64,000 nt of DNA, taken from assembly GCF_018991925.1 (NCBI RefSeq), contig NW_024722158.1:150716-214715 (forward strand). The letters run 5' to 3'. How positions within the stretch are numbered: position 1 is the stretch's first letter; each line of letters starts with the position of its first letter. Of this stretch, positions 19,441 to 31,679 are shown piece by piece. This DNA comes from Homarus americanus (lineage: Eukaryota > Arthropoda > Malacostraca > Decapoda > Nephropidae). The notes beneath the pieces are model-generated. The model had not been told where the DNA came from. It searched no databases and saw nothing but the letters and a program-made list of their open reading frames with translations. Position numbers and translations under genes: made by a program.

Positions 19441-22400
19441 CTTTAATGTTTAGTATTGTACACAATAATGTTCAGTATTGTACACTATACTGTTCAGTAT
19501 TGTGCATTATAATGTTCAGTATTGTACACTGTATAATGCTCAGTATTGTACACTATGTTGCTCAGTATTGTACATTATACTGTTCAGTATTGTGCACTAT
19601 AATCTTCAGTATTGTACACTATAATGCTCAGTATTGTACACTATGTTGCTCAGTATTGTACACTATAATGTTCAGAATTGTACATTATGTTGCTCAGTAT
19701 TGTACATTATGTTGCTCAGTATTGTACACTATAATGTTCAGTATTGTACACAATAATGTTCATTATTGTACACTATACTGTTCAGTATTGTGCACTATAA
19801 TGTTCAGTATTGTACACTATAATGCTCAGTATTGTACATTATGTTGCTCAGTATTGTACACTATAATGTTCAGTATTGTACATTATGTTGCTCAGTATTG
19901 TACATTATGTTGCTCAGTATTGTACACTATAATGTTCAGTATTGTACACAATAATGTTCAGTATTGTACACTATAATGTTCAGTATTGTGCATTATGTTG
20001 CTCAGTATTGTACACTATACTGTTCAGTATTGTGCACTATAATGTTCAGTATTGTACACTATGTTGCTCAGTATTGTACATTATGTTGCTCAGTATTGTA
20101 CACTATAATGTTCAGTATTGTACACTATAATGTTCAGTATTGTACACTATAATGTTCAGTATTGTGCATTATGTTGCTCAGTATTGTACACTATAATGTT
20201 CAGTATTGCACACTATAATGTTCAGTATTGTACACTATGTTGTTCAGTATTGCACACTATAATGTTCAGTATTGTACACTATGGGTTCAGTATTGTACAC
20301 TATGTTGTTCAGTATTGTACACTATAATGTTCAGTATTGTACACTGTGGGTTCAGTATTGTACACTATGTTGTTCAGTATTGTACACTATAATGTTCAGT
20401 ATTGTACACTGTGGGTTCAGTATTGTACACTATGTTGTTCAGTATTGTACACTATAATGTTTAGTATTGTGCATTATGTTGCTCAGTATTGTACATTATG
20501 TTGTTCAGTATTGTACACTATGTTGTTCAGTATTGTACACTATAATGTTCAGTATTGTGCATTATGTTGCTCAGTATTGTACACTATAATGTTCAGTATT
20601 GCACACTATAATGTTCAGTATTGTACACTATGTTGTTCAGTATTGCACACTATAATGTTCAGTATTGTACACTATGGGTTCAGTATTGTACACTATGTTG
20701 TTCAGTATTGTACACTATAATGTTCAGTATTGTACACTGTGGGTTCAGTATTGTACACTATGTTGTTCAGTATTGTACACTATAATGTTCAGTATTGTAC
20801 ACTGTGGGTTCAGTATTGTACACTATGTTGTTCAGTATTGTACACTATAATGTTTAGTATTGTACACTATGTTGCTCAGTATTGTACATTATGTTGTTCA
20901 GTATTGTACACTATGTTGTTCAGTATTGCACACTATAATGTTCAGTATTGTACACTATGTTGTTCAGTATTGTACACTATAATGTTCAGTATTGTACACT
21001 ATAATGTTCTGTATTGTACATTATGTTGTTCAGTATTGTACACTATAATGTTCAGTATTGTACACTATAATGTTCAGTATTGTACACTATGTTGTTCAGT
21101 ATTGTACACTATGTTGTTCAGTATTGTACACTATAATGTTCAGTATTGTACACTATGTTGTTCAGTATTGTACACTATAATGTTCAGTATTGTGCATGTT
21201 GTTGCTCAGTATTGTACACTATAATGTTCAGTATTGTACACTATGTTGCTCAGTATTGTACACTATAATGTTCAGTATTGTACACTATGTTGTTCAGTAT
21301 TGTACACTATGTTGTTCAGTATTGTACACAATAATGTTTAGTATTGTGCATTATGTTGCTCAGTATTGTACACTAGAATGTTCAGTATTGTACACTGTGT
21401 TGTTCAGTATTGTACACTATGTTGTTCAGTATTGTACACAATAATGTTCAGTATTGTGCATTATGTTGCTCAGTATTGTACACAATAATGTTCAGTATTG
21501 GTACACTATGTTGTTCAGTATTGTACACTATGTTGTTCAGTATTGTACACAAATGTTCAGTATTGTGCATTATGTTGCTCAGTATTGTACACTATATTGT
21601 TCAGTATTGTACACTATGTTGCTCAGTATTGTACACAATAATGTTCAGTATTGTACACTATGTTATTCAGTATTGTACACTATGCTGCTCAGTATTGTAC
21701 ACTATGTTGCTCAGTATTGTACACAATAATGTTCAGTATTGTACACTATGTTGTTCAGTATTGTACACAATAATGTTCAGTATTGTACACTATGTTGTTC
21801 AGTATTGTACACAATAATGTTCAGTATTGTACACTATGTTATTCAGTATTGTACACTATGTTATTCAGTATTGTACACTATGTTGCTCAGTATTGTACAC
21901 TATGTTGTTCAGTATTGTACACAATAATGTTCAGTATTGTACACTATATTGTTCAGTATTGTACACAATAATGTTCAGTATTGTACACTATGTTGTTCAG
22001 TATTGTACACTATGTTGTTCAGTATTGTACATTATGTTGCTCAGTATTGTACACAATAATGTTCAGTATTGTACACTATGTTGCTCAGTATTGTACACAA
22101 TAATGTGCAGTATTGTACACTATGTTGCTCAGTATTGTACACTATGTTGTTCAGTATTGTACACTATGTTGCTCAGTATTGTACACAATAATGTTCAGTA
22201 TTGTACATTATGTTGCTCAGTATTGTACACAATAATGTTCAGTATTGTACATTATGTTGTTCAGTATTGTACACTATGTTGCTCAGTATTGTACACTATG
22301 TTGTTCAGTATTGTACACTATATTGTTCAGTATTGTACACTATGTTGTTCAGTATTGTACACAATAATGTTCAGTATTGTGCATTATGTTGCTCAGTATT

Positions 22401-22790
22401 GTACACTACATTGTTCAGTATTGTGCATTATGTTGCTCAGTATTGTACACTATGTTGTTCAGTATTGTACACTATGTTGTTCAGTATTGTACACAATGAT
22501 GTTCAGTATTGTACACTATAGTGTTCAGTATTGTACACTATGTTGTTCAGTATTGTGCACTATATTGTTCAGTATTGTGCATTATGTTGCTCAGTATTGT
22601 ACACTATAATGTTCAGTATTGTACACTATAATGTTCAGTATTGTACACTATGTTGTTCAGTATTGTACACTATAATGCTCAGTATTGTACACTATAATGT
22701 TCAGTATTGTACACTATGTTGTTCAGTATTGTACACAATAATGTTCAGTTTTGTACACTATAATGTTCAGTACTACTGCACTTCAGCGTT
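19440..22790 (+). repeat. 22-bp satellite (ttcagtattgtacactatgt)
   Basis: About 150 units of 22 bp, tattgtacactatgttgttc and relatives, alternate in subtypes (ataatg, atgttgc, atgttgt, ctgtggg). A block with 19-bp gggttcag units is repeated at an offset of about 393 bp (20340 and 20733), which is a higher-order duplication. The open frames of 60-260 codons here arise from the period. Confidence 0.95.
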
Positions 22791-22879
22791 CAACACTGTA
22801 CTGTACACTATATCTGGTCAGTATTTGTGCACTTTAAAAAGTTCAGCACTGTGCACTTATAAATGTTCAGCACTTTTAT

Positions 22880-23455
22880 TCTTTCACACTCAGTATTGTA
22901 CACTTAATGTTCAACACTTGTACACTTCATAGTTGCACATTGTACACTTAATGTTCAGCACTTGTACACTTCATAGTTGCACATTGTACACTTAATGTTC
23001 AACACTTGTACACTTCATAGTTGCATATTGTACACTTAATGTTCAGCACTTGTACACTTCATAGTTGCACATTGTACACTTAATGTTCAACACTTGTACA
23101 CTTCATAGTTGCATATTGTACACTTAATGTTCAGCACTTGTACACTTCATAGTTGCACATTGTACACTTAATGTCCAACACTTGTACACTTCATAGTTGC
23201 ACATTGTACACTTAATGTTCAACACTTGTACACTTCATAGTTGCACATTGTACACTTAATGTCCAACACGTGTACACTTCATAGTTGCATATTGTACACT
23301 TAATGTCCAACACTTGTACACTTCATAGTTGCATATTGTACACTTAATGTCCAACACTTGTACACTTCATAGTTGCATATTGTACACTTAATGTCCAACA
23401 CTTGTACACTTCATAGTTGCACATTGTACACTTAATGTTCAACACTTGTACACTC
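22880..23455 (+). repeat. 44-bp tandem repeat related to the 22-bp satellite
   Basis: About 12-13 units of 44 bp contain ttgtacacttcatagttgca and ttgtacacttaatgttcaa. Each unit reads as a diverged pair of 22-bp units of the neighbouring satellite. Confidence 0.9.
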
Positions 23456-23519
23456 GGCTCTACCTAAATGTTCCACAATATACATATAAATGTACGTAAA
23501 TTCTCCGCACTTTACACTT

Positions 23520-23935
23520 TAATGTTCAGCACTTGCACAGCACACTTAAAATGCACTTAGTTATTCAGCACTTGTACACTTTAATGGCCAGCACTTGTAC
23601 ACTTTAATGGCCTGCACTTGTACACTTTAATATACTTAGATATCAGCACCTCTACACTTTGCTACATTGAATGCACTTAATTCTTCAGCACTTGTTCACT
23701 TTAATGTCCTGTAGTTGTACACTTAATGCACCTTCAGCACCTGTACACTTAATGCACCTTCAGCACCTGTACACTTAATGCACCTTCAGCACCTGTACAC
23801 TTAATGCACCTTCAGCACCTGTACACTTAATGCACCTTCAGCACCTGTACACTTACTGCACCTTCAGCACCTGTACACTTCATCGTCCATTTTAAAATAC
23901 TTTTTTGCACACTTTAATAACTACAACTCCTCTTG
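23520..23935 (+). repeat. 26-bp tandem repeat and diverged edge
   Basis: Around seven units of 26 bp (caccttcagcacctgtacac + ttaatg) occupy 23725-23880. Irregular words of the same family lie to both sides. Confidence 0.85.
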
Positions 23936-23944
23936 TAAGTGTTT

Positions 23945-24035
23945 TGCATGTCTCTCAGTGTCACTCAGTGTCTCTCAGTGTCACTCAGTGCCACTCTGTG
24001 CCACTCAGTGTCACTCTGTCACTCAGTGCCACTTA
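23945..24035 (+). repeat. 10-bp repeat (gtcactcagt)
   Basis: About eight imperfect decamers of the type tctcagtgtcactcagtgcc. Confidence 0.8.
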
Positions 24036-24464
24036 GTACCTCTGTGGCACCATCCGGTTCAGTGCCCGAAGCTTAACCACCCGTGTGTTGTTACGTCAGC
24101 TCTGTGTCTCCCTCTCTCAACAGCGCCGTCTACCGTATCTGCCTCATACTTCACCTCTCTTCTCCGCAGCTTGTCAGAATACACGTCTATGAGGGTGTAA
24201 TATATGTTGATTGGTCCTCATACACCATGGTCTATACTGAATGGTCCTAGCCTACGATGACGTGAGGCAGTGTACTCCTCGTGAGGACCAATAGCTCACG
24301 GTCCAGTCAGCGAGGACCAATCAGTGAGCATTATTTACACCCTGGCGTGTAAACTGGCCAGCACGCATGAGCTTGTTGCCTTTGACGTAAAAAAAACTTG
24401 GTGTAACACAGACAAACTAACATTAGAATATTTTCCTGATGCACGTTGACCACACATCTGGTAT

Positions 24465-24498
<34 letters not shown>

Positions 24499-24900
24499 GC
24501 GCGCGCGCGTTAAAGACTTATCTCACCTGTTTTGGTTGAATTGCTTGCTACCTGTCTGACACCCAGCCTTAACATTACTGCTAAAATATTCAGCAAAAGG
24601 AGTGTTGCATAAATTGATCAGTTGCGAAGAAACCCCTGATAGAGTGTAGCAACATTCATATCATATACCCCGTTCAATATCATGTAACACAATTGTCACT
24701 TGTAGATGGATGAAACACTGTGTTGGTCAGCAGTTAACCACCAACCTCTGGGCACAGGTGATGTGAACAGCCAGGGAGGAAAATGGTGAAGTTATATTTC
24801 ACTAAAACAACAGTAGGAGGAAAGTAACGAACCTGTACAGTGTATCAGTTAACACTAACGAACGCTGCTAAATGTTACTCAAATGAAAACCTCTAGTGAT
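24036..24900 (+). other. Unique spacer with CA/CG tract and CCAAT words
   Basis: I recognise no gene. Visible items are a (CA)n(CG)n tract (about 24470-24508, potential Z-DNA) and several CCAAT or ATTGG words between 24210 and 24325. Confidence 0.6.
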
Positions 24901-24914
24901 TCATGTAGCCTTAG

Positions 24915-25195
24915 TTAGTTATGGCTGACAGTGAGAGCTCTCAGTTCTTGGTTGAAAATGAGAGCTCCCAGTTTGTGGCTGACAGTGAGAGCTCTCATTT
25001 TATGGCTGACAGTGAGAGCTCTCACTTCGTGGCTGACAGTGAGAATCTCAGTTCGTGGCTGACAGTGAAAGCTCTTGGTTCGTGACTAACAGTGAGAGCT
25101 CTCACTTCGTGGCTGACAGTGAGAGCTCTCAGTTAATGGCTGACAGTGAGAGCTCTCTCAGTTAGTGGGTGACAGCAAGAATTCTCATTTGGCTT
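24915..25195 (+). repeat. 27-bp tandem repeat (ctgacagtgagagctctca)
   Basis: About ten imperfect units of about 27 bp carry gagagctctc, a palindrome with an SstI site. Confidence 0.85.
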
Positions 25196-25840
25196 AGTGA
25201 GAATTCTTTACTGGCCAACACAAGACTTCCTTAATCTACAGTGACTTTAACAATGACTCACATACTTCAACTACCAACTCATATCCACATATTAACACAC
25301 ATAACCACATATACACAGAGGCTCATTAACTCTACCGACATACACACAAACCAACTTACTAAACTGTTTCAATTGTTATCACTTTTTTCACTTTCTTGTT
25401 CCACATGTTAACAATTAATTCACACTCTTGTTCAATGTGTTATCAATCGTTCACACAATTGTTCCACCTGTTGTCAAATTGTTCTTTATTCAATTGTTCC
25501 ACCTGTTGTCAAATTGTTCTTTATTCGCCTTTTGACTTTTCCACCTTTCTGTTTAACTTGTCATATAACTCATGACATTGGTTCCATCCTGATCCGAACT
25601 GTTCAAATTCCTGGTTCATTTGTTACTAAATTGTTCATGTTCTCGGTTAGAATGTTATCTATATATGTTTACAGTCCAGGTTCACTCGTTAACAAGTCGT
25701 TCACTCTCTTGGTTGACTTGTTGCTTCGTTGAGCTTCACTACATGAGCTAAACACACCCCTCTAGGCTGAGTCGATCCTTCGTGTCATAAATTCGAATCG
25801 CATCAACTTCTTCATTTCAACTATTGCTATATCTCTCACT
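25196..25840 (+). other. Spacer with degenerate ttgttcca repeats
   Basis: 25370-25730 contains loosely repeated ttgttccacctgttgtcaaa words at 30-45-bp spacing, including one direct duplication at 25460-25530. There is no coding evidence. Confidence 0.5.
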
Positions 25841-26352
25841 AGTCGTTAGTTCGTGTGATTCATTCATTTGTTTCACTAGTCGCTGGGTCAAATGATTCAG
25901 AATCTGTTTCACTAGTCGCTGGGTCATGTGATTCATTCATTTGTTTCACTAGTCGCTGGGTCATGTGATTCAGAATCTGTTTCACTAGTCGCTGGGTCAT
26001 GTGATTCATTCATTTGTTTCACTAGTCGCTGGGTCAAATGATTCAGAATCTGTTTCACTAGTCGCTGGGTCATGTGATTCATTCATTTGTTTCACTAGTC
26101 GCTGGGTCAAATGATTCAGAATCTGTTTCACTAGTCGCTGGGTCATGTGATTCATTCATTTGTTTCACTAGTCGCTGGGTCAAATGATTCAGAATCTGTT
26201 TCACTAGTCGCTGGGTCATGTGATTCATTCATTTGTTTCACTAGTCGCTGGGTCAAATGATTCAGAATCTGTTTCACTAGTCGCTGGGTCATGTGATTCA
26301 TTCATTTGTTTCACTAGTCGCTGGGTCATGTGATTCAGACATTTGTTTCACT
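25840..26352 (+). repeat. 36/37-bp repeat in alternating dimers (73 bp)
   Basis: About 14 units begin tttcactagtcgctgggtca. A 36-bp form continuing aatgattcagaatctg alternates with a 37-bp form continuing tgtgattcattcatttg. The result is about six 73-bp dimers. Confidence 0.9.
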
Positions 26353-26467
26353 AGCTCGACGAATGTGACTCTCTCAGCTCGGTGTTTCGTCTGCCTCAGT
26401 CATTGGCTCGTTTGATACACTCTCTTGTTACTGCATATAAAAGTACGTCAGCACTACGAACAAGAGG

Positions 26468-26870
26468 CAGTTGGTGGGTTGTGTTACAGCTTGGTGGGTT
26501 GTGTTACAGTCTGGTGGGTTGTGTTACAGTTTGGTGGGTTGTGTTGCAGTTTGGTGGGTTGTGTTACAGTCTGGTGGGTTGTGTTACAGTTTGATAGGTT
26601 GTGTTGCAGCTTGGTGGGTTGTGTTACAGTCTGGTGTGTTGTGTTACAGCTTGGTAGGTTGTGTTGCAGGTTGGTGTGTTGTGTTACAGCTTGGTGGGTT
26701 GTGTTACAGTCTGGTGGGTTGTGTTGCAGCTTGGTGAGTTGTGTTATAGTTTGATAGGTTGTGTTGCAGCTTGGTGGGTTGTGTTACAGTCTGGTGGGTT
26801 GTGTTACAGCTTGATAGGTTGTGTTGCAGCTTGGTGGGTTGTGATACAGTCTGGTGTGTTGTGTCACAGA
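26468..26870 (+). repeat. 20-bp minisatellite (ttggtgggttgtgttacagt)
   Basis: Twenty almost perfect 20-bp units with point variants only. The reading frames over it (WVVLQ/GLCYSLVGC repeats) are artefacts of the period. Confidence 0.95.
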
Positions 26871-27190
26871 GCCAGTGGTGCACAGTGTCCAGCTTGTGGG
26901 TTAGGACATACGAGAATCAGTCGCTGGTGTCTCCTTGTACGTAACGTTACCCTGAGAGAATATTTTTGTTGACTCCTAGTGACCTGCTCGACCATCCTGA
27001 CGCCACCGCTCGCCTCCATCACAGTCCATCACGTTAACTCCCATCCCGCCTTGAGACCACATAGAGGAATATTGAAATTAAAATGTATTTATTCATTATA
27101 TACTAAGGAAGAGAGTTTAGTGAGTGTAAAGAAATTCTATTATTGTTAACTAATCGTTAATAATTTATCTAAATATTGATCTATCCTGCT
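26871..27190 (+). other. Unique spacer
   Basis: There is no recognisable coding sequence, element or RNA gene. The right half is AT-rich. Confidence 0.5.
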
Positions 27191-27310
27191 ATCTCTAAAT
27201 ATCTAGCCAGCCATCTCTGTCTAATTTATCTACCCATTCAACTCTGCCTAATTTATCTATTCAGCCATCTCTGTCTAATTTATCTACCCATTCATCTGTA
27301 TTTAAATCAA
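27190..27310 (+). repeat. Degenerate repeat (ctgtctaatttatctaccca)
   Basis: Four imperfect units of about 30 bp with the words taatttatctacccattc and cagccatctctg. Confidence 0.7.
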
Positions 27311-27655
27311 TCGATCTGACGGTCTATCTATCCCCAACTCTGTAAAATATATCACATAGTCATCGATCGTTCTCAGACACATCAACCTTCAGCTTCCATC
27401 TTCCACGGACTTGTCTTCAAGGCTTGATGCTTCTTTACCGACCCCTGCCACCTCGGACTTGTGTCTAAAATCCACAAACTTTGGGCTTCCATGATATTCT
27501 CTGGACTTTCGCCAAGACTCATCAACCTTTTGGGGTGACATTCGTAAAAACTTAAAAATCTTTGACTTTCATTATTTTTTGTGGAGGTTTATTGTTCTTG
27601 TGTGTCCCAGAGGTCTTCAGGATAATGACTTGTGGTTGAACTGTCACGAACCATC
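27311..27655 (+). other. Unique spacer
   Basis: I see no feature beyond low-level pyrimidine bias. Confidence 0.5.
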
Positions 27656-27659
27656 ATCT

Positions 27660-27862
27660 ACTGGAAGGTAACCACGGCCATCACATCTGCTGGTAGAAGG
27701 CCAAGACCGTCACATTGAGAGGTGGCCACTCCCATCACATCTACTAGTAGGTGGCCACTACCATGAGATCTAGCAGATGGCCACTACCATAAGATCTAGG
27801 AGGTGGCCACTATCATCACATCTACTAGCAGGTGGCTACATCTACTAGTAGGTCTACCCTCA
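27660..27862 (+). repeat. Degenerate ~30-bp repeat (ggtggccactaccatcacat)
   Basis: Six to seven imperfect units carry ggtggccact, ccatcacatc and tactagtagg in order, with variable spacing. Confidence 0.75.
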
Positions 27863-28570
27863 CAGTTCATCAGCAAGGTCACTCCACCTCTGCAGCACCG
27901 GACTCCACCTCAGGTACCCGGAGGCCTCTCGTGTGAGAACCGATGTGCTTCCGCCAGCTGTACTTCCACCGTCAGCTTGGAGGCGAAGGCGAGGACCTAG
28001 TATCGTCGTGGTGAGGCAGAGAGCTGGCGTCCTTCCCCAGTCTGTTGTCAGTGGTATGTGTGTGTGTGTGTATGTCAGCTGTGATAACGTGATGTTAGGT
28101 GACCAGGGTTCTCGGGCGGGTGAGGAGCCAGCCCCGCTCACCAGCGCCTCACGCATCAAGCTAAACCCCCATCTGTATTTTGTACGCGCACTGGGACGCG
28201 CACGCCTTCAGAGTATGTTACTTGGTTTAGCGGAGGTGCGCGTGAGGTGCAGGTGAGGGGGGTGAGGCGCCTGATGCCCCGGGTGTGTTATGCTTCCGTG
28301 GCCCTAGCTGATGTGTAGCGTGGCGTCCGTCCCTCCGTGCGCTCGCCTCACCACCTCTCAATGTCACCCTTTTTAATCATATTGATTTGAAACTTTCGTG
28401 GTAGATCGTACGAGTGTAAACGAGAGCGTGTATAACTGCTCACTGTGGTACGAGACGTGGGTGACAGAGGGCGTGCGGACGGCCGAACCCATTTATTTTA
28501 CCGTGTCAGTATTTTGCAGTGTAGCGTCCACTGCCACGCTCTGCTGTCTTAGTATCAAGAGCTGGTAGAC
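27863..28570 (+). other. Unique, relatively GC-rich spacer
   Basis: Open frames exist but none has a recognisable domain, codon signal or splice structure. A short GT tract (28049-28070) is the only repeat. Confidence 0.45.
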
Positions 28571-28574
28571 TGGT

Positions 28575-28925
28575 GCTCCTCTGGCCTGTCACCCTCTCCC
28601 TACTACCCTGCCAACCCCCTTCCTGCCACCCTACTACCCTCTCCCTGCCACCCTACCACCCTCTGCCTGCCACCCTACCGCCCTCTCCCTGCCACCCTGC
28701 CAACCACCTCCCTGCCCCCTACCACCCTCTGCCTGCCACCCCGTTCTCACCACCTTCTTCTTCCCAGTCCCTGTTCCTTACACCACTCCCCTGCTTCTCC
28801 ACACACCTTCACAAGCTACCACACACATGTACACACCTCCACATCCTCCCTACACCTCCACACACATGTACACACCTCCACCTCCTCCCTACACCTCCAC
28901 CTCCTCCCCACACCCTCCACACACT
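28575..28925 (+). repeat. C-rich repeats (ccctctccctgccaccctac; acacacatgtacacacctcc)
   Basis: 28580-28745 holds six to seven imperfect copies of a ~22-bp C-rich unit. 28805-28925 holds a second repeat with acatgtacacacctccac words. Confidence 0.8.
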
Positions 28926-29310
28926 TCCGGCATCGAGAGGACCGGCTGTGGGTGGAGGAGTCGGCAGTCTGCCAGAAGTGATGTTATAACTTTCCAGTTT
29001 AACAAATGTATCAAAATAAATGTGGAACAAAACTATTTAGAGACTACATAGAGTAATAGACGTATAGATGTAACTATGTAAGTTTGTAGTGTATTGTTGG
29101 TGCGTATAGAGAAGTATATTGCACAGAATCCAGATTTTAAAGCAACAAAATCCAATGTCTTCCAGTAATGTTAAGTGTAGAATTTAATGTAAAAAAATGT
29201 TTTTATGTTATTTACAAGTGTGTGTTGAGGAACAAGTGAACGCCTACAGCGCCGCCTGCAGGTGCTGGGTGAAGCACTCTGCTGCCATCTGTGTCTGTGT
29301 TGTTCTGCTT

Positions 29311-29312
<2 letters not shown>
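28926..29312 (+). other. Unique AT-rich spacer
   Basis: I see no gene or element in this stretch. Confidence 0.45.

Positions 29313-29346
<34 letters not shown>
29313..29346 (+). repeat. (GT)n microsatellite
   Basis: A pure GT run of about 32 bases. Confidence 0.95.
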
Positions 29347-29348
<2 letters not shown>

Positions 29349-29439
29349 CTTCCATGTTGTGGCAGCCATCGCCTCCCTGCTCCGCTCACCGTGTATGTGA
29401 CAACAACGTGAAGCCTCTACTCTTAGCCTTGGTGCCCGC

Positions 29440-29688
29440 TGGAGGCCACGTACCTGGAGGTCACGGCCGTGGAGGAAGCGCCCCTGAAGGCCGCGCCCCT
29501 GGAGGCCGCGCACCTGGAGGTCACGGCCCTGGAGGACGCGCCCCTGGAGGTGGCGTTCTTGAAGGCCGCGTACCTGGAGGTCACGACCCCGGAGGCCGCG
29601 CACCTAGAGGTCACGTCCCTGGAGCTCACGCCTCTGGAGGCCGCGCACCTGGAGGTCACGCCCCTTGAGGTCACGCTTCTGGTGTAAT
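29440..29688 (+). repeat. 15-bp GC-rich minisatellite (ggaggccgcgcacct)
   Basis: About 16 units of 15 bp, ggaggccgcgcacct or ggaggtcacggccct, rich in CpG. Because the period is a multiple of three, frames on both strands stay open (for example GGRAPGGHAP). The unit gives no recognised protein domain and no splice context supports coding. Confidence 0.9.
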
Positions 29689-29771
29689 TGCGAGTAAATA
29701 AATAAATTAATAAAAGTATATGAAATTATAATTATAGATTAATATATACTACCAAAACAGAGGGATTAGTG

Positions 29772-29773
<2 letters not shown>

Positions 29774-29824
<51 letters not shown>
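29774..29824 (+). repeat. (GT)n microsatellite
   Basis: A pure GT tract of about 50 bases. Confidence 0.95.
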
Positions 29825-29825
<1 letters not shown>

Positions 29826-30958
29826 AGTGTCTGGGGGTTCACACCAAAGCTCGCCGTTGATGTGTACGTGCACCTGTGTACGTGTTTTTAATCAGTGTCT
29901 ACAGTACGTGATGATGTTTGTATTCGTCACAAAGACACATGAGGAAACAAGGCTGGTCAGCAGGGCGGGCAGCGAGTGAGAGGTTCGCTGTGTGACCACC
30001 TCTCTACACTACTGCATGTTGAAGCCGCTCTGGATAACGAGTGATGATCGCTGTTAGAAGTGTACCAGTAGTGTGGTAGATAGCCACTAATGTTTCTAAC
30101 TTTGAGCCAGAGTGGGGGCCATCACAAGGCCTCCGTCACGTAACTTTCTGAAGCTAAAACACCAAACAAAAACATTGATTTTAACATAAAATATAACAGC
30201 CAGCCTTGAGAACCACGGGAAAGGAGAATTTAACCCACACACATGTATTATCCAGTTCATCACCGCCTCGGGGAGTCTATAGACCAATCAGGAAATGTAA
30301 ATGAGCCCAAAAATGAGGCTCCCCGAGGCTGGAAAGTGTATAAAAAGGTTAAACTCTAATAATAAGCCCAAATAATGGATGTAAATCTCCACAGTGAGGT
30401 TCCCGAGGCTAGGATGTTCGTAAAACCCGGAAGAAAAAAGATATAAAACTTGGAAGGGAATTTTAAAGGCCAGGAAGTACTTGGAAACTTCTAAGTCAGG
30501 GATTGTGACGTCATATAGAACCTCTCAGAGCCAGGAAGCGTAGAGGATCTGCTTACAGTGAAGTAGACGGGTATAGTGGGGAGACGGGGGAGAGCCTCCG
30601 TCACCTCACACCCGTGTAGTGGGTTGACAGGTAGAAGCTGTAACGCTTGTAGTTCCCAGGTAATAAACCAGGAGGCTTACACATGTCTTGTTTCTGTAGA
30701 GCAGCAGCACGACTCCTGCTCATCCAACATCTCGCATAACAAGAACAAAAAAAAAAATTCATCGATTATTTAGTTCTTAAAACAAGATCATTAATCGGAC
30801 GGCATTAGTGTCGGCTGCAGCTTCCACCTGAGGCAGCCATGACTCTCTCACCAGGCCAGGTGATGCCCGACACACCCCGCCGCTCTCTGTGTTGTTAAGC
30901 GTCATGGGGCAGGCCACCGAGTCTTGTCTTATGTAGTTAAACAAGCTGGACAAGGGCA
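29825..30958 (+). other. Unique spacer, possible CCAAT-TATA pair
   Basis: No gene is recognised. A CCAAT word (30284-30288) lies about 50 bases left of TATAAAAAGG (30339-30348). Near-repeats of gaggctccccgaggctgg occur at 30260-30410. No open frame downstream has visible family similarity. Confidence 0.4.
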
Positions 30959-31027
30959 GGCTACCCTACACTCCTGGGGGCTACCCTACACTCCTGGGGG
31001 CTACCCTACACTCCTGGGGGCTACACA
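30958..31027 (+). repeat. 20-bp tandem repeat (ctaccctacactcctggggg)
   Basis: Three perfect head-to-tail units. Confidence 0.95.
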
Positions 31028-31298
31028 CTGAAGTAGCTAAACATCTCACCTAACAACTAAGGCAGGGCGAGGAACCTTGTGCTAATGATTTAGGTCAGTA
31101 AGGTAAGGTACACCTGGTCGGGATCTAGGAGTCGTGGACACTTACCTGACGCTAGGTAAGTAGAGTAAGGTAACCGTAGGTAGAGTGACCCCGCTGCTAG
31201 CATGACGCCTCCAACTATTACTGTCGTTGGTGCAATAAATATGGTTAATTGTTAACTTCCTTTTATTAACACTTTAAGTTTAACTCAGGTTACTAGAC
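31028..31298 (+). other. Unique spacer
   Basis: I recognise nothing here apart from several aggtaag words. Confidence 0.45.
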
Positions 31299-31636
31299 GG
31301 TTAACATGACACACATGATGACGCGTTAACATGACACAGTTGATGACGCGTTAACATGACACAGTTGATGACTCGTTAACATGACACAGTTGATGACGCG
31401 TTAACATGACACAGTTGATGACGTGTTAACATGACACAGTTGATGACGCGTTAACATGACACAGCTGATGACGGTGACACACATGATGACGCGTTAACAT
31501 GACACAGTTGATGACGCGTTAACATGACACAGTTGATGACTCGTTAACATGACACAGTTGATGACGCGTTAACATGACACAGTTGATGACGTGTTAACAT
31601 GACACAGTTGATGACGCGTTAACATGACACAGTTTT
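31299..31636 (+). repeat. 25-bp minisatellite (gttaacatgacacagttgat)
   Basis: About 13 units of 25 bp carry HpaI-type gttaac sites. A six-unit block with the same order of gacgcg, gactcg and gacgtg variants appears twice (about 31305-31465 and 31480-31625). Confidence 0.95.
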
Positions 31637-31679
31637 CTAAATCCGAATCATAAAGAGTTACTGTAGAAACTGACTTATA

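Noticed and set aside
19368..22932. Cysteine-rich repeat ORFs (CSVLYTMLFSIVHY) that look like small secreted or membrane proteins
   Set aside because: They are produced by translating a 22-bp satellite. All three frames give similar strings.
27803..28256. Possible coding frames in the GC-rich spacer (65-107 codons)
   Set aside because: The overlapping frames on both strands have no recognisable domain and partly overlap a degenerate repeat and a GT tract.
29291..29668. APGGRAPGG collagen-like frame
   Set aside because: The period is 15 bp rather than a Gly-X-Y design, and there is no signal peptide, splice context or support outside the minisatellite.
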